Origin: Adiantum capillus-veneris
Lineage: Eukaryota; Streptophyta; Polypodiopsida; Polypodiales; Pteridaceae
Assembly (NCBI GenBank): GCA_014529385.2
Contig: CM043953.1
Location: forward strand, 109,438,549-109,502,548
Direction of reading: 5' to 3'
Length of the DNA: 64,000 nt
Position numbers and translations under genes: made by a program. Position 1 is the first letter of the stretch. Every line of letters starts with the position of its first letter. Of the stretch, positions 44,171-55,225 are shown one piece after another. The notes below the pieces were generated by a model. The model saw only the letters and a program-made list of their open reading frames with translations. It made no database searches and was not told the DNA's origin.

Positions 44171-45221
44171 GTGCTTTTGATACCCTAAGGTGTCAAAAAG
44201 CTGCTCTAGGAGGCCTTGTGACTAGTTTTTAGCGTGTTTTTTGTTTGTTTTTTTGCTAGATTTTTTAGAGCGTGTCGTGGAATGGGCCGTGTGATAGCTC
44301 GAAACGAGCGTATCGGTCAGAGGGTCGTGCCGTGTTTTACAGCCCTCGGTTTGGTCACTCTATGCCCTCGGAATCCCTAAAACTGTCAATTTCCAGTAGG
44401 GAACTAGGCCCAAACTAGAAAGTCTAAGGGTGCAAGTGGGAAGAGAAGGGAGGAGAGTGGAGGACTTGTCCCACATGCTCTCATTCTCTCTTGAGGAGGT
44501 AGGGTATATATATAAAAGTGAATCTAGTATATATCATAAGACTGAGGCTTGGGCTTGGGCTTGCGCTTGGGCTTGGGAAAATGATCCCGATCCCGATCTA
44601 ACTTTCATACAAACCAACCCGCCCGTTTTTATAACTCACGTTTTTTATTTTCGAAAATCCAACCTCCCCCTCGCTCACGTTCTTATTTTTTGATATTTTT
44701 TTTCTTTTTCCAAAATTTTTTTTTTCAGTTTTTTTTTAAAACCAATTTTTTTTTTTTTTTTTTTGGAGATATTATTTGGTACGCGTTTTGGTGCGCGTTG
44801 ACCTCACCTAACTATTTACTGTCCCACCTACCTCCTGACCTGCTAATCAGTGGTTCACCTAATTACTAACCTACTTAATTAACTAACTGTGCGCCTAACT
44901 GTGCACAAACCAGAAAACACAGAAAACACAAAAAATGTAGAAATTGAAACTTGACAGAACTGTGCAGTGAAAACACAGAAAATGCAAAAAAAAAAACGCA
45001 AGAAATGCTAACTGTGTGTAAACAGAAAAACAGAATTTTGCTAACTGTCTAACTAATTACTGAATGTACACGCAGAAAAACAGAAAATGCAAACTGTGCG
45101 CATTGGAAAAACAGAATTAACAACTTGCAGAAAAAATACGCCTTCCTCTCCCTCTTCTTTCCTACTGCAAACCACTCATACAAGAAGCACAAAGTGCCTC
45201 TTGGGCTTAGTGCAGGGCTAT
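44171..45221 (-). other. Inner element 5' leader
   Basis: Non-coding, about 1 kb between PBS and gag ATG. It has several T homopolymers between 44690 and 44765 and A/C-rich text from 44900 to 45120 with repeated AGAAAAACAGAA/AACACAGAAAA blocks. Confidence 0.6.
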
Positions 45222-45239
45222 TCCCCGGCAGCGGCGCCA
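45222..45239 (-). promoter_or_regulatory. Primer binding site, tRNA-Asp type
   Basis: Minus-strand TGGCGCCGCTGCCGGGGA, four bases from the LTR. It differs by one base from the tRNA-Asp primer site TGGCGCCGTTGCCGGGGA known from plant gypsy elements such as Athila. Confidence 0.8.
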
Positions 45240-45243
45240 AAAA

Positions 45244-45500
45244 TGTGCGCTCCTTGCCGCACTGTCGAGGCAAGGGACTTGCCGATACACCGTGTACGAG
45301 CCGCAGACGGCTCCAAGCACACAACTGGTTTAACTAGTAAGCTCAAAGAGGGCAATGGTGTGTCACTCACCGCCTTATGCTCCTGTCGTAGAGGATTCCT
45401 CGCCGCGAAGGAGAGGGAGACGTCGCTACGCCGCGCTCAACCGCCTCGCCGCCGTCGTGCCGCCGCAACGCTCGATCGCACACACACTCTCACACACATA

Positions 45501-45548
<48 letters not shown>

Positions 45549-45850
45549 AGGAGATGGTGAAGGAGAAGGTGGAGATGGAGCAAGAGCAGCTTCTATTGCA
45601 CAATGAGAGAATGAGTAAAAATTAGGTTTAGTTGGCTTTTATATGAGCTCACCCCATTCACACTTGGGCGCCCATGCTTAGCCAACTAATCCCTTGAATG
45701 TCCCAGTTAGAATGCTCCTCTCATCGGCGATCACTCTTACCCTTTTCCTATTGGTCCGACAAGCCCGGTGCCTGACTCTACTTAAATAAATAATACGGTT
45801 ACAGTGTCCGTCGTAGGCGATAGGGTGTCCGTGAGCCACGAGGGTTAACA
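45244..45850 (-). repeat. 5' LTR of the inner element
   Basis: Partner of 32301-32898, with longer CA/TC microsatellite runs at 45478-45549. The target duplication GGTGG follows at 45851. Confidence 0.95.
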
Positions 45851-45855
45851 GGTGG

Positions 45856-47481
45856 TGCATGCATTTCAGTCATTGCTAGTTCCTTGAAGGGTGTTGTGAT
45901 GCATAGCTTTTGCTAAAAATAAAGATAACCATTTGCCAATGTGTAGTGTTCATAGGGAAGACCATTATTGTGAGTTATTTCAAACCAAGCACGTGAGAAA
46001 TGTGGATCGTGAGAATATGTGTTAGGCATAGAATGAAAAGATTGCACATCACTCACAGAAATGTGATTCAAATAAACATGCTTGATTTTATCGAAGACAG
46101 ATGAACGAGTAACAGAGAGTACATTCACTTCAGGTTTTCTACTTAATGCGTCTGCTACTACATTCGCTTTACCTGGTTGGTATTGTATCATAGGATGAAA
46201 ATTTTAAATAAAACCGGCCCATTGGATATGACGATCAGAAATGGTGGATTGAGTCAGAAGATGTTTAATGGCTTGTTGGTCAGTCTTGATTAGAACTTTG
46301 GAGCCCATAAGATAGTGTTTCCACATGTCTAGAGCGTGGACCACGGCTAGCAATTCTTTATCGTATGTGCTGTATTTGGTTTTAGATGGTTTGCGTTTTC
46401 GACTTTCGTAGGCAAGTGGGTGATCATTTTGCATTAAGACTGCGCCCATGCCTGAGCCACTCGCGTTTGTAACAACTACAAAGAAGGGTTGTGTGAAGTT
46501 GGGTAATTGTAGGATGGGGGCATGTGTAAGGAGATATTTGAGAGTGTCAAATGATTTTTGTTGTGTGGGGCCCTAATTGAATGGTACTTTTTGACGAAGT
46601 AGAGTGGTCATTGGTGATGCAATGTGTGAGAAGTTCTTGACAAATTTTTGATAAAAGCCCGCTAAGCCTAAAAAGGATTTTATGTCATGCACGGATTTGG
46701 GGGTAGGCCATGTTTTAATAGTGTCAATATTTTGAGGGTCAACAGACATACCTTTTTCTGAGACTATGTGGCCTAAATAGTCAATGTGTGTTTGAAAAAA
46801 TGTACTTTTGTCTAGATTTGCAAACAACTGGTGGTCACGCAATAACTCAAAGACAATATGCATGTGGTTTTTGTGTTCGTGCTCATCATGACTTAAAATC
46901 AAAATGTCATCAAAGAACACAATAACAAAGTCTTGATAATCAAGAAATATTTTGTTCATCATCCTAGCAAAAGTGGCAGGTGCATTTGTGAGACCAAACG
47001 ATAAGACAATAAACTCATAATGACCAGACTGGGTACGAAATGTAGTTTTAAAAATATCGTTAGGGTGCATATGGATTTGATGGTATCCTGATTTCAAGTC
47101 AATTTTGCTAAACAGTTTCGCTCCGCATAAGCGATCTAGGAGGTCGTCTATACGTGGGATGGGATAGCGGTTTTTGACAGTGACCTTGTTTAATGCACGG
47201 TAGTCTATGCACATGCGGAAAGTTTTGTTTTTCTTTTGGACTAGGAGAATCGGGGCACCAAAAGGGGATGCACTAGGATGGATGAGGCCCTTATCTAGGA
47301 GTTCGGTGATTTGTTTTTGGATTTCTTGTTGGTGCAAGGGACTATGTCTATATGGTGCTCTGTGTGGAGTTTGTGAGCCTGGAAAAATTTCAATTATATG
47401 ATCTAATTCACCACGAGAGGGTGGGAGGTGAGGGGGGGTAATCATCCACAAAGCAATCATTATACTGTGAGAGGAAATCAT
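45856..47481 (-). pseudogene. Outer chromovirus RT and RNase H, and start of integrase
   Basis: RT reads FRMCIDYRALNKVTVKNRYP, FSKIDLKSGYHQIHMHPNDI, SFGLTNAPATFARMMNKIFL and the catalytic VIVFFDDILILS. It is followed by LGHIVSEKGMSVD and the SFLGLAGFYQKFVKNFSHIA thumb. A TAG at about 46573 (after VPFN, where Trp is usual) and a TAA at about 46203 (GFI*NFHP, where Gln is usual) break RNase H (YSTYDKELLAVVHALDMWKH, KTDQQAIKHLL). The tether region YQPGKANVVADALSRKP follows. The integrase start (TPFKELAMTEMHA) reaches the inner insertion site at 45855. The two stops fit single C-to-T or G-to-A changes. Confidence 0.92.
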
Positions 47482-48158
47482 TGTGTGTGAGAGAGAGACG
47501 ATTGTGTGTGCTCCACTTCAGTAACAAATATCATGTATGCTTTGTCATCCTTTCGTAGTGCACGTTTTGCTTGTGTGTGTGATATCAAGGGAAACATAGC
47601 AAGTGATGCATCAACAGAAAGTGAAATAGATTTGTCATTGAAAGTGAAATTCATTGTGTGTGTGCGATAGTCAATTTGTGGATTATGTTGGTGTCGAAAA
47701 GGCATGCCCAAAATAATATCGGTGGATTGCAATGGTGCAATTAAAAAATCACGCTGTTCTGTGTAATCACCAATGGTAATTGTGAGAGATTTAATTTCAC
47801 GTGTGCCATTGTACCTAGTACCTTGAAAAGCACATTTGACTTTGTATGCAGATGGTGTGGTGGTTAAATTCAATTTTCGTACCAATTTTTGAGAAATAAA
47901 ATCGTGTGAACTACCATCATCGTGTAAAATAGACACACTTGAATTTTGAATTTTGCCTTTCTGACGGAGCAAAACATGAATTGAAATTGGCGTGCCTGGT
48001 ACGTGAGGTGGGGTTGCGGCTAACCAATCAGCCGTGGTGTCGTCTAGGGGTTCTGATTCATCTTCGATGTTGTGTAGGCGAGCTGTGGGTTGGCGAGGAC
48101 CGGGTGGACGGTTGTTGGTGCAGTTGGCGTCAACATGGCCGTATTGGCGGCATTTGAA
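47478..48158 (-). pseudogene. Outer chromovirus zinc knuckle remainder and aspartic protease
   Basis: The reading begins inside a knuckle whose first Cys codon is now TGA (48156-48158): stop, then FKCRQYGHVDANC. A linker leads to the protease motif ILHDDGSSHDFISQKLVRKL, with DDGS in place of the usual DSGA/DTGA, and IILGMPFRHQHNPQIDY. The frame ends at 47478 and RT continues in another phase. Gag-pol would be one polyprotein in an active chromovirus. Confidence 0.85.
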
Positions 48159-49193
48159 TCACCAAGCACCATTGCGACGTGCAGGGGGGTTGGGGTGATA
48201 ATGTGTGTTTGAAATTTGAGGTGCAGTGTGTGTGGGTGGAGTGGTTGGATTGTGTTGTGGACGATGATTATTTTGGTGACGACGAGGAAAAGGGGGAGGA
48301 TGGTTTTGTGTGTAATTATTTGTGCGAGGGTTTGAAGTATACCTGTTAAAATTATTACCGTTGCGATTGCGGTTGCGGTTGTTCTTACCCCAATGATTGC
48401 GAGGTTGAAAATTGGGACGGTTGGGGTTGCGCGTGTTGCGCACTTCATGGACGATAGAGTTGATTTCTTTCTCAGCATCGTAGGCCAAGGATATAGCTTC
48501 ATAAAGAGACGCCGGTTTAAGAGAATTGAGTTTTGACTGTATACCGTTGGGAAGACCGTCTTCATATTTGCGTTGGAGAGACTCTGCAGGCACTTCTTCT
48601 ACCATACGGAGGAGTAGAAGACGTTCCCAGAAGCGGTCAGTGTAACGAGAGATGGTGTCTTCATGCATCCAGGAGAATTTGGCCCAAGCACGACGAGCGT
48701 CAAGACCAAAATGAGGGGGTAGGAAGGAATCTTTGACCCGCTGTTGAAAATTGTCCCAAGTTGATGGGCGTTCTGTCGTTTTACGAAGCACGCTCCACCA
48801 GAGTGAAGCTTGACCAGAAAGGTGATTAGTAGCACATTTAATTTTTTCAGTGAAAGATTCACCACCAGCAAAATAATCATCGAATTGAGTTAACCAAGAT
48901 AGCACTGGTTTACTAATTTTGCGACCATCAAACTTGAAAAACGTGAAATATTTTTGACTTATCTTTGCCTCTTTGCTAGATTGTTGAGCTTGGAACGCAG
49001 CCTTCAAAATTTTGATCATACGTTCATCTTCATTGTCGTCTTCGCGTGCTCGTTTTTGATCATTTGCGGCAAGGCGTTGATTCGCAATGTCTAATTCGTG
49101 TTGCAGCAAGAATACTTATTGCTCCAAGGTCGGTGCCGGGAGAGGTGAATCACTGGTCCAATCGGAGGGGTCACTGGCACCGTTTGTCTCCAT
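48159..49193 (-). pseudogene. Outer chromovirus Gag
   Basis: ATG at 49193 (METNGASDPSDWTSDSPLPA), then an in-frame TAA at 49116-49118, then a frame open to 48159. The gag core reads KYFTFFKFDGRKISKPVLSW, IKCATNHLSGQASLWWSVLR and WDNFQQRVKDSFLPPHFGLD. An Asn/Arg/Pro/His-rich RNA-binding region (NRNRNGNNFNRYTSNPRTNN) precedes the destroyed zinc knuckle at 48158. Two stops make it non-functional. Confidence 0.9.
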
Positions 49194-50891
49194 GATGAGT
49201 GGGAAAATTGGTAATTACGTTGATTTGGTGCAAATCCTGATCCGGGGTAGAAGGTTTGCGGCAAATAAATTCGACTAACCTGAATCCACGTTGTCGAATA
49301 GAGTAAAAGAGTTTGTAAGCCCAATGCCAGGTAGTGCGAAGCTCACGGTGGTGTAGGGCAATAGCGAGGTTTTTGACGTAGAAGCAATGCAAAAGAGTGG
49401 GTTGTTGATGATGTAGCAGCGCGCAATCAATGTGTTGCTGGTTGTGAATGCGGCATAGCAGAGGAGGCATATGATTGGAGAAGAACGACGAGAATTACCA
49501 CCCTGTTGGATAGGTTCGACAAGCTCGGTCTAGGCGAAGAACAGTGATGGCTATCGTTGCGGCTTATTTTGCAATAGAGATGGATACGTCCCGAGGGTCT
49601 CTGTTAGGGTAGGGAGATGCGGTTCGTTCCATCGAGATGTTCAAGATGATGACACTGTGTATGTGTGTGTGTGTGTGTGTGTGTGTATTAAGCAGTCGCA
49701 TAGGATATGTGTGTAGCTTCCTTTTGGTAATCCCTCTCCTCTCTGTAGGGAGTCGGGAGTAAAAAAAGAGAACACCCCCCGAAAAAAATAGAGTCTTTAA
49801 TGTTCAATTTTGAACGCCATCAGCATCCCATGGGTGTCGGCCAAGAGCGAAGAGAGAGAGAGACTATGAATGGAATGAGTTACTGGTGGTGTTCCATTAC
49901 TTCAGAACCTCTGCATGGCAGTCCAAAATAAGGGGTCGCACATTCTGCATGGACGAGGGAATGAATGGGTGGTGATGAGATACATGAGATGAAGATAGAG
50001 AGAGAGAAACAGACACATATCGAATGGTTGGTATTGCTTGCAATGATCCCGTGAGGCTGCTATGAAGTCGTTAGGTCTAGTGGTTGGAGGAGAGAGATAT
50101 GGGAGGATTTTCTAGTCTTCCAGTCGATGAGAAGTGGGGTGGGGTTGTTGAATACGAGAGGGCAAGAGAGAGAGAGACAGTGAAAGTGTGGTCGGCATGC
50201 GAGAAAGAGAGAGTGGTTTAGCGACATCTGAGTGTTGGGTAATCAGAGCCGCCACAGATAAAGGTGAGGGTGAGGGCGAAGTGAACTGGGAGGGGGGAGA
50301 AGTAGGTAAGCTATAAAAAAAGAGTGGTGGATACCACATGAAACAAATAGCGGGGCAGGCATTGCAGGACGAAGAGCGGAACGATAAGAGGAAAGCTGAC
50401 GGAGTCGGGTTGCCTGGTCGACAGGTCGCGTAGGATCGGCTCAGGGTCTGCTGTGAGCCTTCTGCAGGTAGAAGGGGTGAGGTGGCGTCCTGCGCAGACG
50501 TGGTGAGGCTGGCGCCACACAGAGACGAAGAGGGAGAGATGACGATGATAAGTATTTGCCCTTAGGGTAATAATTAAACACAGGGAATACGAGGGTGTTC
50601 CCACCAAAAGCAAGCAAGAACTTTGTTAGAGTAACCTTGTACAAACGTAAACTACCCCGTGGACGGAGATAGTTGGTCATGGCAAAACTCCACCGTACGC
50701 ATGCAATCAAGATATGATTAGCAAAGATATCATGTGATTAAGAAAAATTTGAAGCAAAATGTAATCATAATCATGCGATTAATAAAAATTTGAAGCAAAT
50801 TCTTAATCATAATCATAATACTTAGGATCAAAGTTTCACTTATATTTGCATGCGTAGCCTTTGTAATGTTGAAACTAATTGGAGCGTAGTC
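49194..50891 (-). other. Outer chromovirus 5' leader
   Basis: About 1.7 kb between PBS and gag ATG with no recognisable protein. It includes (GT)n at 49662-49686 and GA-rich text at 49849-50215. The length is unusual for a leader; an old insertion or a lost ORF is possible. Confidence 0.5.
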
Positions 50892-50907
50892 CCTGGCTCT
50901 GATACCA
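50892..50907 (-). promoter_or_regulatory. Primer binding site, initiator-Met tRNA
   Basis: Minus-strand TGGTATCAGAGCCAGG, one base inside the LTR, matches the standard plant initiator-Met primer site. Confidence 0.92.
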
Positions 50908-50908
50908 C

Positions 50909-51545
50909 TGCTACAAACAGAAGCCTGGCTGCCTGCATAATATCCGAAATAGCACGCTACAAACCATAAAATGATAAATACGCATACCTGGCATATCCAC
51001 GAGCATGGGATAGAAGCTGTACACGAACATAGAGAGATAGAGAGTGAGAGAGAGTAAGAGAGAATGTGCAGGTGAACCTCCTAGAGCGGAGTGCTACGCC
51101 GGCACGGCAAGAGAGAAGGGACAAGAGAAGAGAAGAAAGACACGGGCGTTGGGTGCAATCTCCCCCCGTGCAAGAGTGAGCCTGTCCCTCTTGCACGTAT
51201 TTAATTTATAGAAAAGTTCATGCTCAAAATTGAGTTACATCCAGTTCACACTTGGGCATAAAATAGTCATGGCTCATAAAGAGCTCAATGTAACAATTAA
51301 TAGCTGTCTACATCTCAATTTATAACTAAACCATAAATACTAAGTCTTGCCACAGAAAATCCAATGGTGGCAGTTTTATTCCGAATAACTGCTATCAGCT
51401 TATTGTCCAGCACGTGCCAATCACTGATCTGCTCACACAACACCCAACAAGTGATCATATTCCACAATTGAAATCAACATTGCAATGCTTCATCAAAATA
51501 TCAAATATTTCACAAATATGTCATCAAGATATCAATTCCATTACA
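50909..51545 (-). repeat. 5' LTR of the outer chromovirus
   Basis: Partner of 30157-30792, ending ...ATTACA before the AAAAT target duplication. Confidence 0.93.
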
Positions 51546-51550
51546 AAAAT

Positions 51551-53039
51551 TCACCTTGCAAAAAGAATCCTTAGCACATCAAATATCCCGGAAAGCCCCC
51601 ATTATAGTATGGAAAGAAAGTGATCCATGGGGTCTTTGTAGTGAAACCAATGCATGGATGTAATGTTTGCATGACCCACTTTGTCTGGAAGCTATCAAAA
51701 TTTTATTATATCCCTCCCTTATAGCTTTTGCCTACATAATTGATGTGTTCTAGAAAGAAAGATATGCTCTTAAGGGTTTGATTTTCTTGCAAGCTTCCTT
51801 TGGCGAGCTTTTTTGACAAATGAACCTTTTCTACGAGCTTCTCCACTATTGAGGAATTTTTTACAAATAGCATACCATTAGCACTTTTATGAATCATGAA
51901 GGCAAACCTATAAGTGATGATTTATGCTACCCTAATTCCCCCTTCACCCTAATCTCTTCTAATCCCCATCTCTCTCTCTCTCTCTCTCTACATTTGCACC
52001 TATACATTCCTGTGTTGGAGAATCTTCTCCTCTTTTCTATCTCATGTGCCAACTTGTCAAGACCAAAGAATACCTCCATGTCTACTACCACCTTGCACCT
52101 ATACCTCATAAGATCTCAATATACCATCTTTCAACTCTAAAAGGCCACTATGATCAAAATTGTATAGATCAAGGGCTGCCTCGATTCCCTTACTTTATCA
52201 TTGTAGTACATCTAATTGAGTGTATCATAACTTTATGGAAAGTGTGTAGGTCTCTCTCTCTTTCTCTCTCTTCTCTTATTTTCCTCATAGACATCGGGCT
52301 AGCACAATGGATTATGTTTTGGCCCAGCCCAGTTTTATACCCTCTATTCAAGACTTCATAGCAGGGCCCATACCTATCAGGGTAGCAGTAGATCATGATC
52401 TCCTCATGTTTACCATCTTATTTAGTTTAGCACGACTTGACTAGCACATACATATACACATACCTGATATATTTTTACTTCGAAGACTAATTCTGTCTAC
52501 ACAGATGTTTATGCACAGAGGATTCAGGGAGACTACTAGAGGAGCTCACTTATATACATTGACAGAGACACTCAAAGATGCAGCCATAGAGGCATACCCA
52601 CACACTGAGCCTAGGCACTGATGAAACCATGGGAGGGAGCATGCCCTAGAATAGTTGGTATGATGAGGAGTGTGGAGAGACAAGAGCCCAAATTTAGAGG
52701 GAGGTACTTCTCGGAGTTATCACTCACAGTCATAGATTTTTTCTTGGTGTTTAGTGCGGCAAAAGAAGAGAGTGTTTCTAGCTCGATTAGAGCAGGATCT
52801 ATAACAACTTTTTTTATAGTCAGGATTTAGGCAAGCCATGGCGACTCTTCCATGGGCAATCTCTCCTACCAGTCATCTCTTCTATGAAGGTATGGGGTCA
52901 GTATGCATCTTTTCTCTACACAGTCTCGAGGCAAACACCTCTTTTGAATCCACCAGAGCCATGCCCACACACATGTGCTTTCTTTATTGTCGAGATAGTA
53001 AAGGAGTCCATTGACAAGATGAGTATGAAGAGAGCCAAA
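51551..53039. other. Intergenic, no recognisable gene
   Basis: Short frames without family signatures and small TC-rich tracts (51969-51989, 52252-52270). Frames at 52621-52830 and 52884-53093 may be worn upstream parts of the LINE that becomes recognisable at about 53040, but this could not be shown. Confidence 0.4.
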
Positions 53040-54170
53040 CTCCACAAAGGGGATGCAACATCACTTAAAGGCTTTGTACACATGTGCTCATGACAATGGA
53101 TTTTGTATTAACCTAGAGAAAACCAAGGTTATGATGTTTAACACCATAGCATAGTCAGTTAGGAGGTCAGCACCCACATTTACATATGGCAAGGAGACGG
53201 TGGAGGATACAAATGCATTGACCTATCTTGGGGTAGTCTTCAGTGGACTTGTGTTTTCATTGAGGAGAGCAATAGAGCCTAGACTGACGAGAGCTTAAGC
53301 ACCTTCAAAGGATTGGAGAGGATATGCTCGGAGGTTCAATTTCAGGAACCTCGACCAAAGCTCTGGCCTTTTGACACTCTAGTGGCTTTAGCTATGCTTT
53401 ACAGAGTTCAAATTTGGGGACCCTCAGTGGATCACCATATGTAAAATCTGATAGCATTGCTGGATGGAGACGTACGGAGAGGTCTTTATTCCCAATGATC
53501 TCATGAATGAGTCAGGCTAAGGCCCTAGTGCCACATGAGATTATTTGAGCCTAGCTAGTTGTTCCCTCTCTCGTGGTCAAGGCACTTACTAGATCAGAAT
53601 CCTTCACGCGTAGTTTATGGGACCTTCCCAGAGACAGATATTCTCGGCTAGACCTTGAGACATCCAGACAACTAGTGCTATAAGGAGATAAAACATGCTA
53701 TTATAGACATATGCCATCATGGTTTCAATCACATGGTTTCAACATGGATAGACTGCTCCATTCCAGGACTTCTTGGATACACCCTCCCTATCTCTCACAG
53801 GACAGAGATCAATAGGCTCATATGTCAGGATCTGATTCAACTAGATAATAGGAGCACATGGATAAAGCCAACACATGAGTTGGGTACAAAGATGGATTTC
53901 TATAGAGAGCATCTTCTCCACATCCGTATTCTGCATGAGCCTGGGAGATCCTTCTTTGGTTAAACCCTCCCTAACCATCACACAATATCTGAGTTGTATA
54001 CATGTAGGTTCCAAACTAGTAGAGATTTGATAGGCCATACTCTAGTAGAAGTTTCTAAAACTTCCTTGAGGCGTTTCTTCCTGCAACTACTCTATATATT
54101 GGATCTTTTGGTGGAACTCAACCAGTTCAATACCCACATTAGCTGCCAATAGATGAAGATGCTTCAGTCA
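53040..54170 (+). pseudogene. LINE-type (non-LTR) reverse transcriptase remnant
   Basis: From about 53060 one frame reads MQHHLKALYTCAHDNGFCIN and LEKTKVMMFNT, and after a stop TNALTYLGVVFSGL. These are the RT block after the catalytic site (NGFxINxxKTKVMxF and YLGxxFSG), typical of plant LINEs. Further on, LAMLYRVQIWGPS at about 53395 matches the ALPVLLYGVEVWG-type segment. The frame 53733-53963 probably is the C-terminal region. The catalytic FADD block and endonuclease are missing, and many stops are present: a 5'-truncated, decayed copy. Confidence 0.72.
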
Positions 54171-54458
54171 ATTATCACTACACACTTTGAGATGGACTTC
54201 TGCTGGCCTGCGATGAAAAGTGTCGTCTCTGAGTTTTTCTGTCTATATTTGTTGTGAAGCAAAAAATTATGGTGGGAAAATCCCCCTATTCATTTGAAAT
54301 GGTCTATACTCTCCAGAAACAAGGTAGAAGCAGATGCTACTAGTGAACCTGCCCAAACGCTACAAAACGTTGGTGCATTTGAACGTGTTTGTTTTGTGTT
54401 GAGATAATTTTGCACAGAGATGATGGCCCTCAGGGCCGTGTTGGCTAGGGGGCCAGGG
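54171..54458. other. Intergenic
   Basis: Nothing recognised between the LINE remnant and the minisatellite. Confidence 0.4.
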
Positions 54459-55075
54459 GTCATCTGCGTTAACCTAGAGGACCCCCCCTTTGCTAGCTTA
54501 ATTCCATAACGCTTCCCAAAATGGGTGTAATTTTGTTACCCTCGGCCAAGATGATTGGGCAAGATTATTCATCCAAAGGGGTCATCCGTGCTAACGCAGA
54601 GGACCCTCCCTTGCCAACTTAGTGCCTTAGAATTTAGAATGCTACCAAAAATGCCTGTAATTTCATCGAGCCCAGCCAAAGGGGTCATCCGCGTTAACGT
54701 AGAGGACCCCCTTTGCCAACTTAGTGCCTTAGAATTGAGAATGCTGCCAAAAATGGTTGTAATTTCATCAAGCCCAGCCAAGATTGGGCGAGATTATTCA
54801 AGCAAGTTGTCATCTGCGTTAATGCAGAGGACCTCCCCCCTGTCCTCTTCCCAAGCTTAGTGCCTTAGAGTACAAAACGCTATAAAAAATGGGTGTGATT
54901 TCATTAACCCCATTCGAGCAATGGGTCATCCGCGTTAACGCGGAGGACCCCACAGATTGTCAGCTTAGTGCCTTAGCAGGTACAAAAGGTTGCAAAAGAA
55001 TGGAGTTATTTCATTATGCTTGGCCAAGACTGGGCAAGATAATCCAGGGAAGGGGTCCTCTGAATTAAGTTTACG
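54459..55075. repeat. Minisatellite of six 103-130-bp units with palindromic core
   Basis: GTCATCYGCGTTAACG-type starts lie at 54459, 54581, 54684, 54809, 54925 and (most degenerate) 55055. Each unit opens with a near-palindrome: GGGGTC, then CCGCGTT facing AACGCGG, then GACCCC. The clearest copy (54922-54951) contains the perfect palindrome CCGCGTTAACGCGG. The remainder of each unit shares AGCTTAGTGCCTTAGA, AAAAATGGGTGTAATTTCAT and GGCCAAGATTGGGCAAGAT. Confidence 0.92.
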
Positions 55076-55225
55076 AACAAGTAATCATGTTTGTCAACAA
55101 GTTCTTGTCAAGTGGAAAGATACACATGAGGAAGGTATCACTTGGGAAATAGTGTGCTTAAGAAGAAAGTTCCTATTTTGGTTTTTGATGTTTTTGAGGG
55201 AAAAAAATCTTCTACATGGGGAATA
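55076..55225 (+). pseudogene. Chromodomain fragment of a gypsy chromovirus
   Basis: The frame reads VLVKWKDTHEEGITWEIVCL, matching the second half of a retroelement chromodomain (the LVKWxxxxxEExTWE motif), followed by RRKFLFWFLMFL and LLHGE near the stop at about 55224. Only the 3' end of pol is present; it directly abuts the minisatellite. Confidence 0.72.

Larger units (their letters stand above)
32296..45855 (-). mobile_element. Inner Ty3/gypsy element (Athila-like, no chromodomain), minus strand, nested in the chromovirus integrase
   Basis: The element spans 32301-45850 (13.55 kb). LTRs at 32301-32898 and 45244-45850 are flanked by the perfect duplication GGTGG (32296-32300, 45851-45855). 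On the minus strand the order is LTR, tRNA-Asp-type PBS, gag N-terminus, gag with four zinc knuckles and protease, a 1,397-codon pol frame (RT, RNase H, integrase), a second protease-like domain, a WVPK-repeat ORF, a 140-aa acidic ORF, PPT and LTR. There is no archaeal RNase H and no chromodomain. LTRs differ by roughly 3 percent by eye, so it is younger than its host element. Confidence 0.95.
30152..51550 (-). mobile_element. Outer chromovirus (Ty3/gypsy with chromodomain), minus strand, split by a nested element
   Basis: The element spans 30157-51545. LTRs of 636-637 bp at 30157-30792 and 50909-51545 are flanked by the perfect 5-bp target duplication AAAAT (30152-30156, 51546-51550). On the minus strand the order is LTR, PBS, gag (49193-48159), protease, RT, RNase H, [inner element 32301-45850], integrase with chromodomain (to 31099), minisatellite, LTR. 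Without the insert the element is about 7.8 kb. Several nonsense codons and a frameshift show it is dead. By-eye comparison gives about 4 percent differences between its LTRs, more than between those of the inner element. Confidence 0.95.

Noticed and set aside
45087-45606. Plus-strand frames of 157 and 83 codons over the inner 5' LTR
   Set aside because: They mirror frames in the other LTR, end in microsatellite translation and lie antisense to the element. Judged chance frames in a G/C-rich LTR.
49194-50710. Minus-strand frames between gag and the 5' LTR of the chromovirus as an extra gene
   Set aside because: Short, overlapping, low-complexity frames without a start context or recognisable domain.
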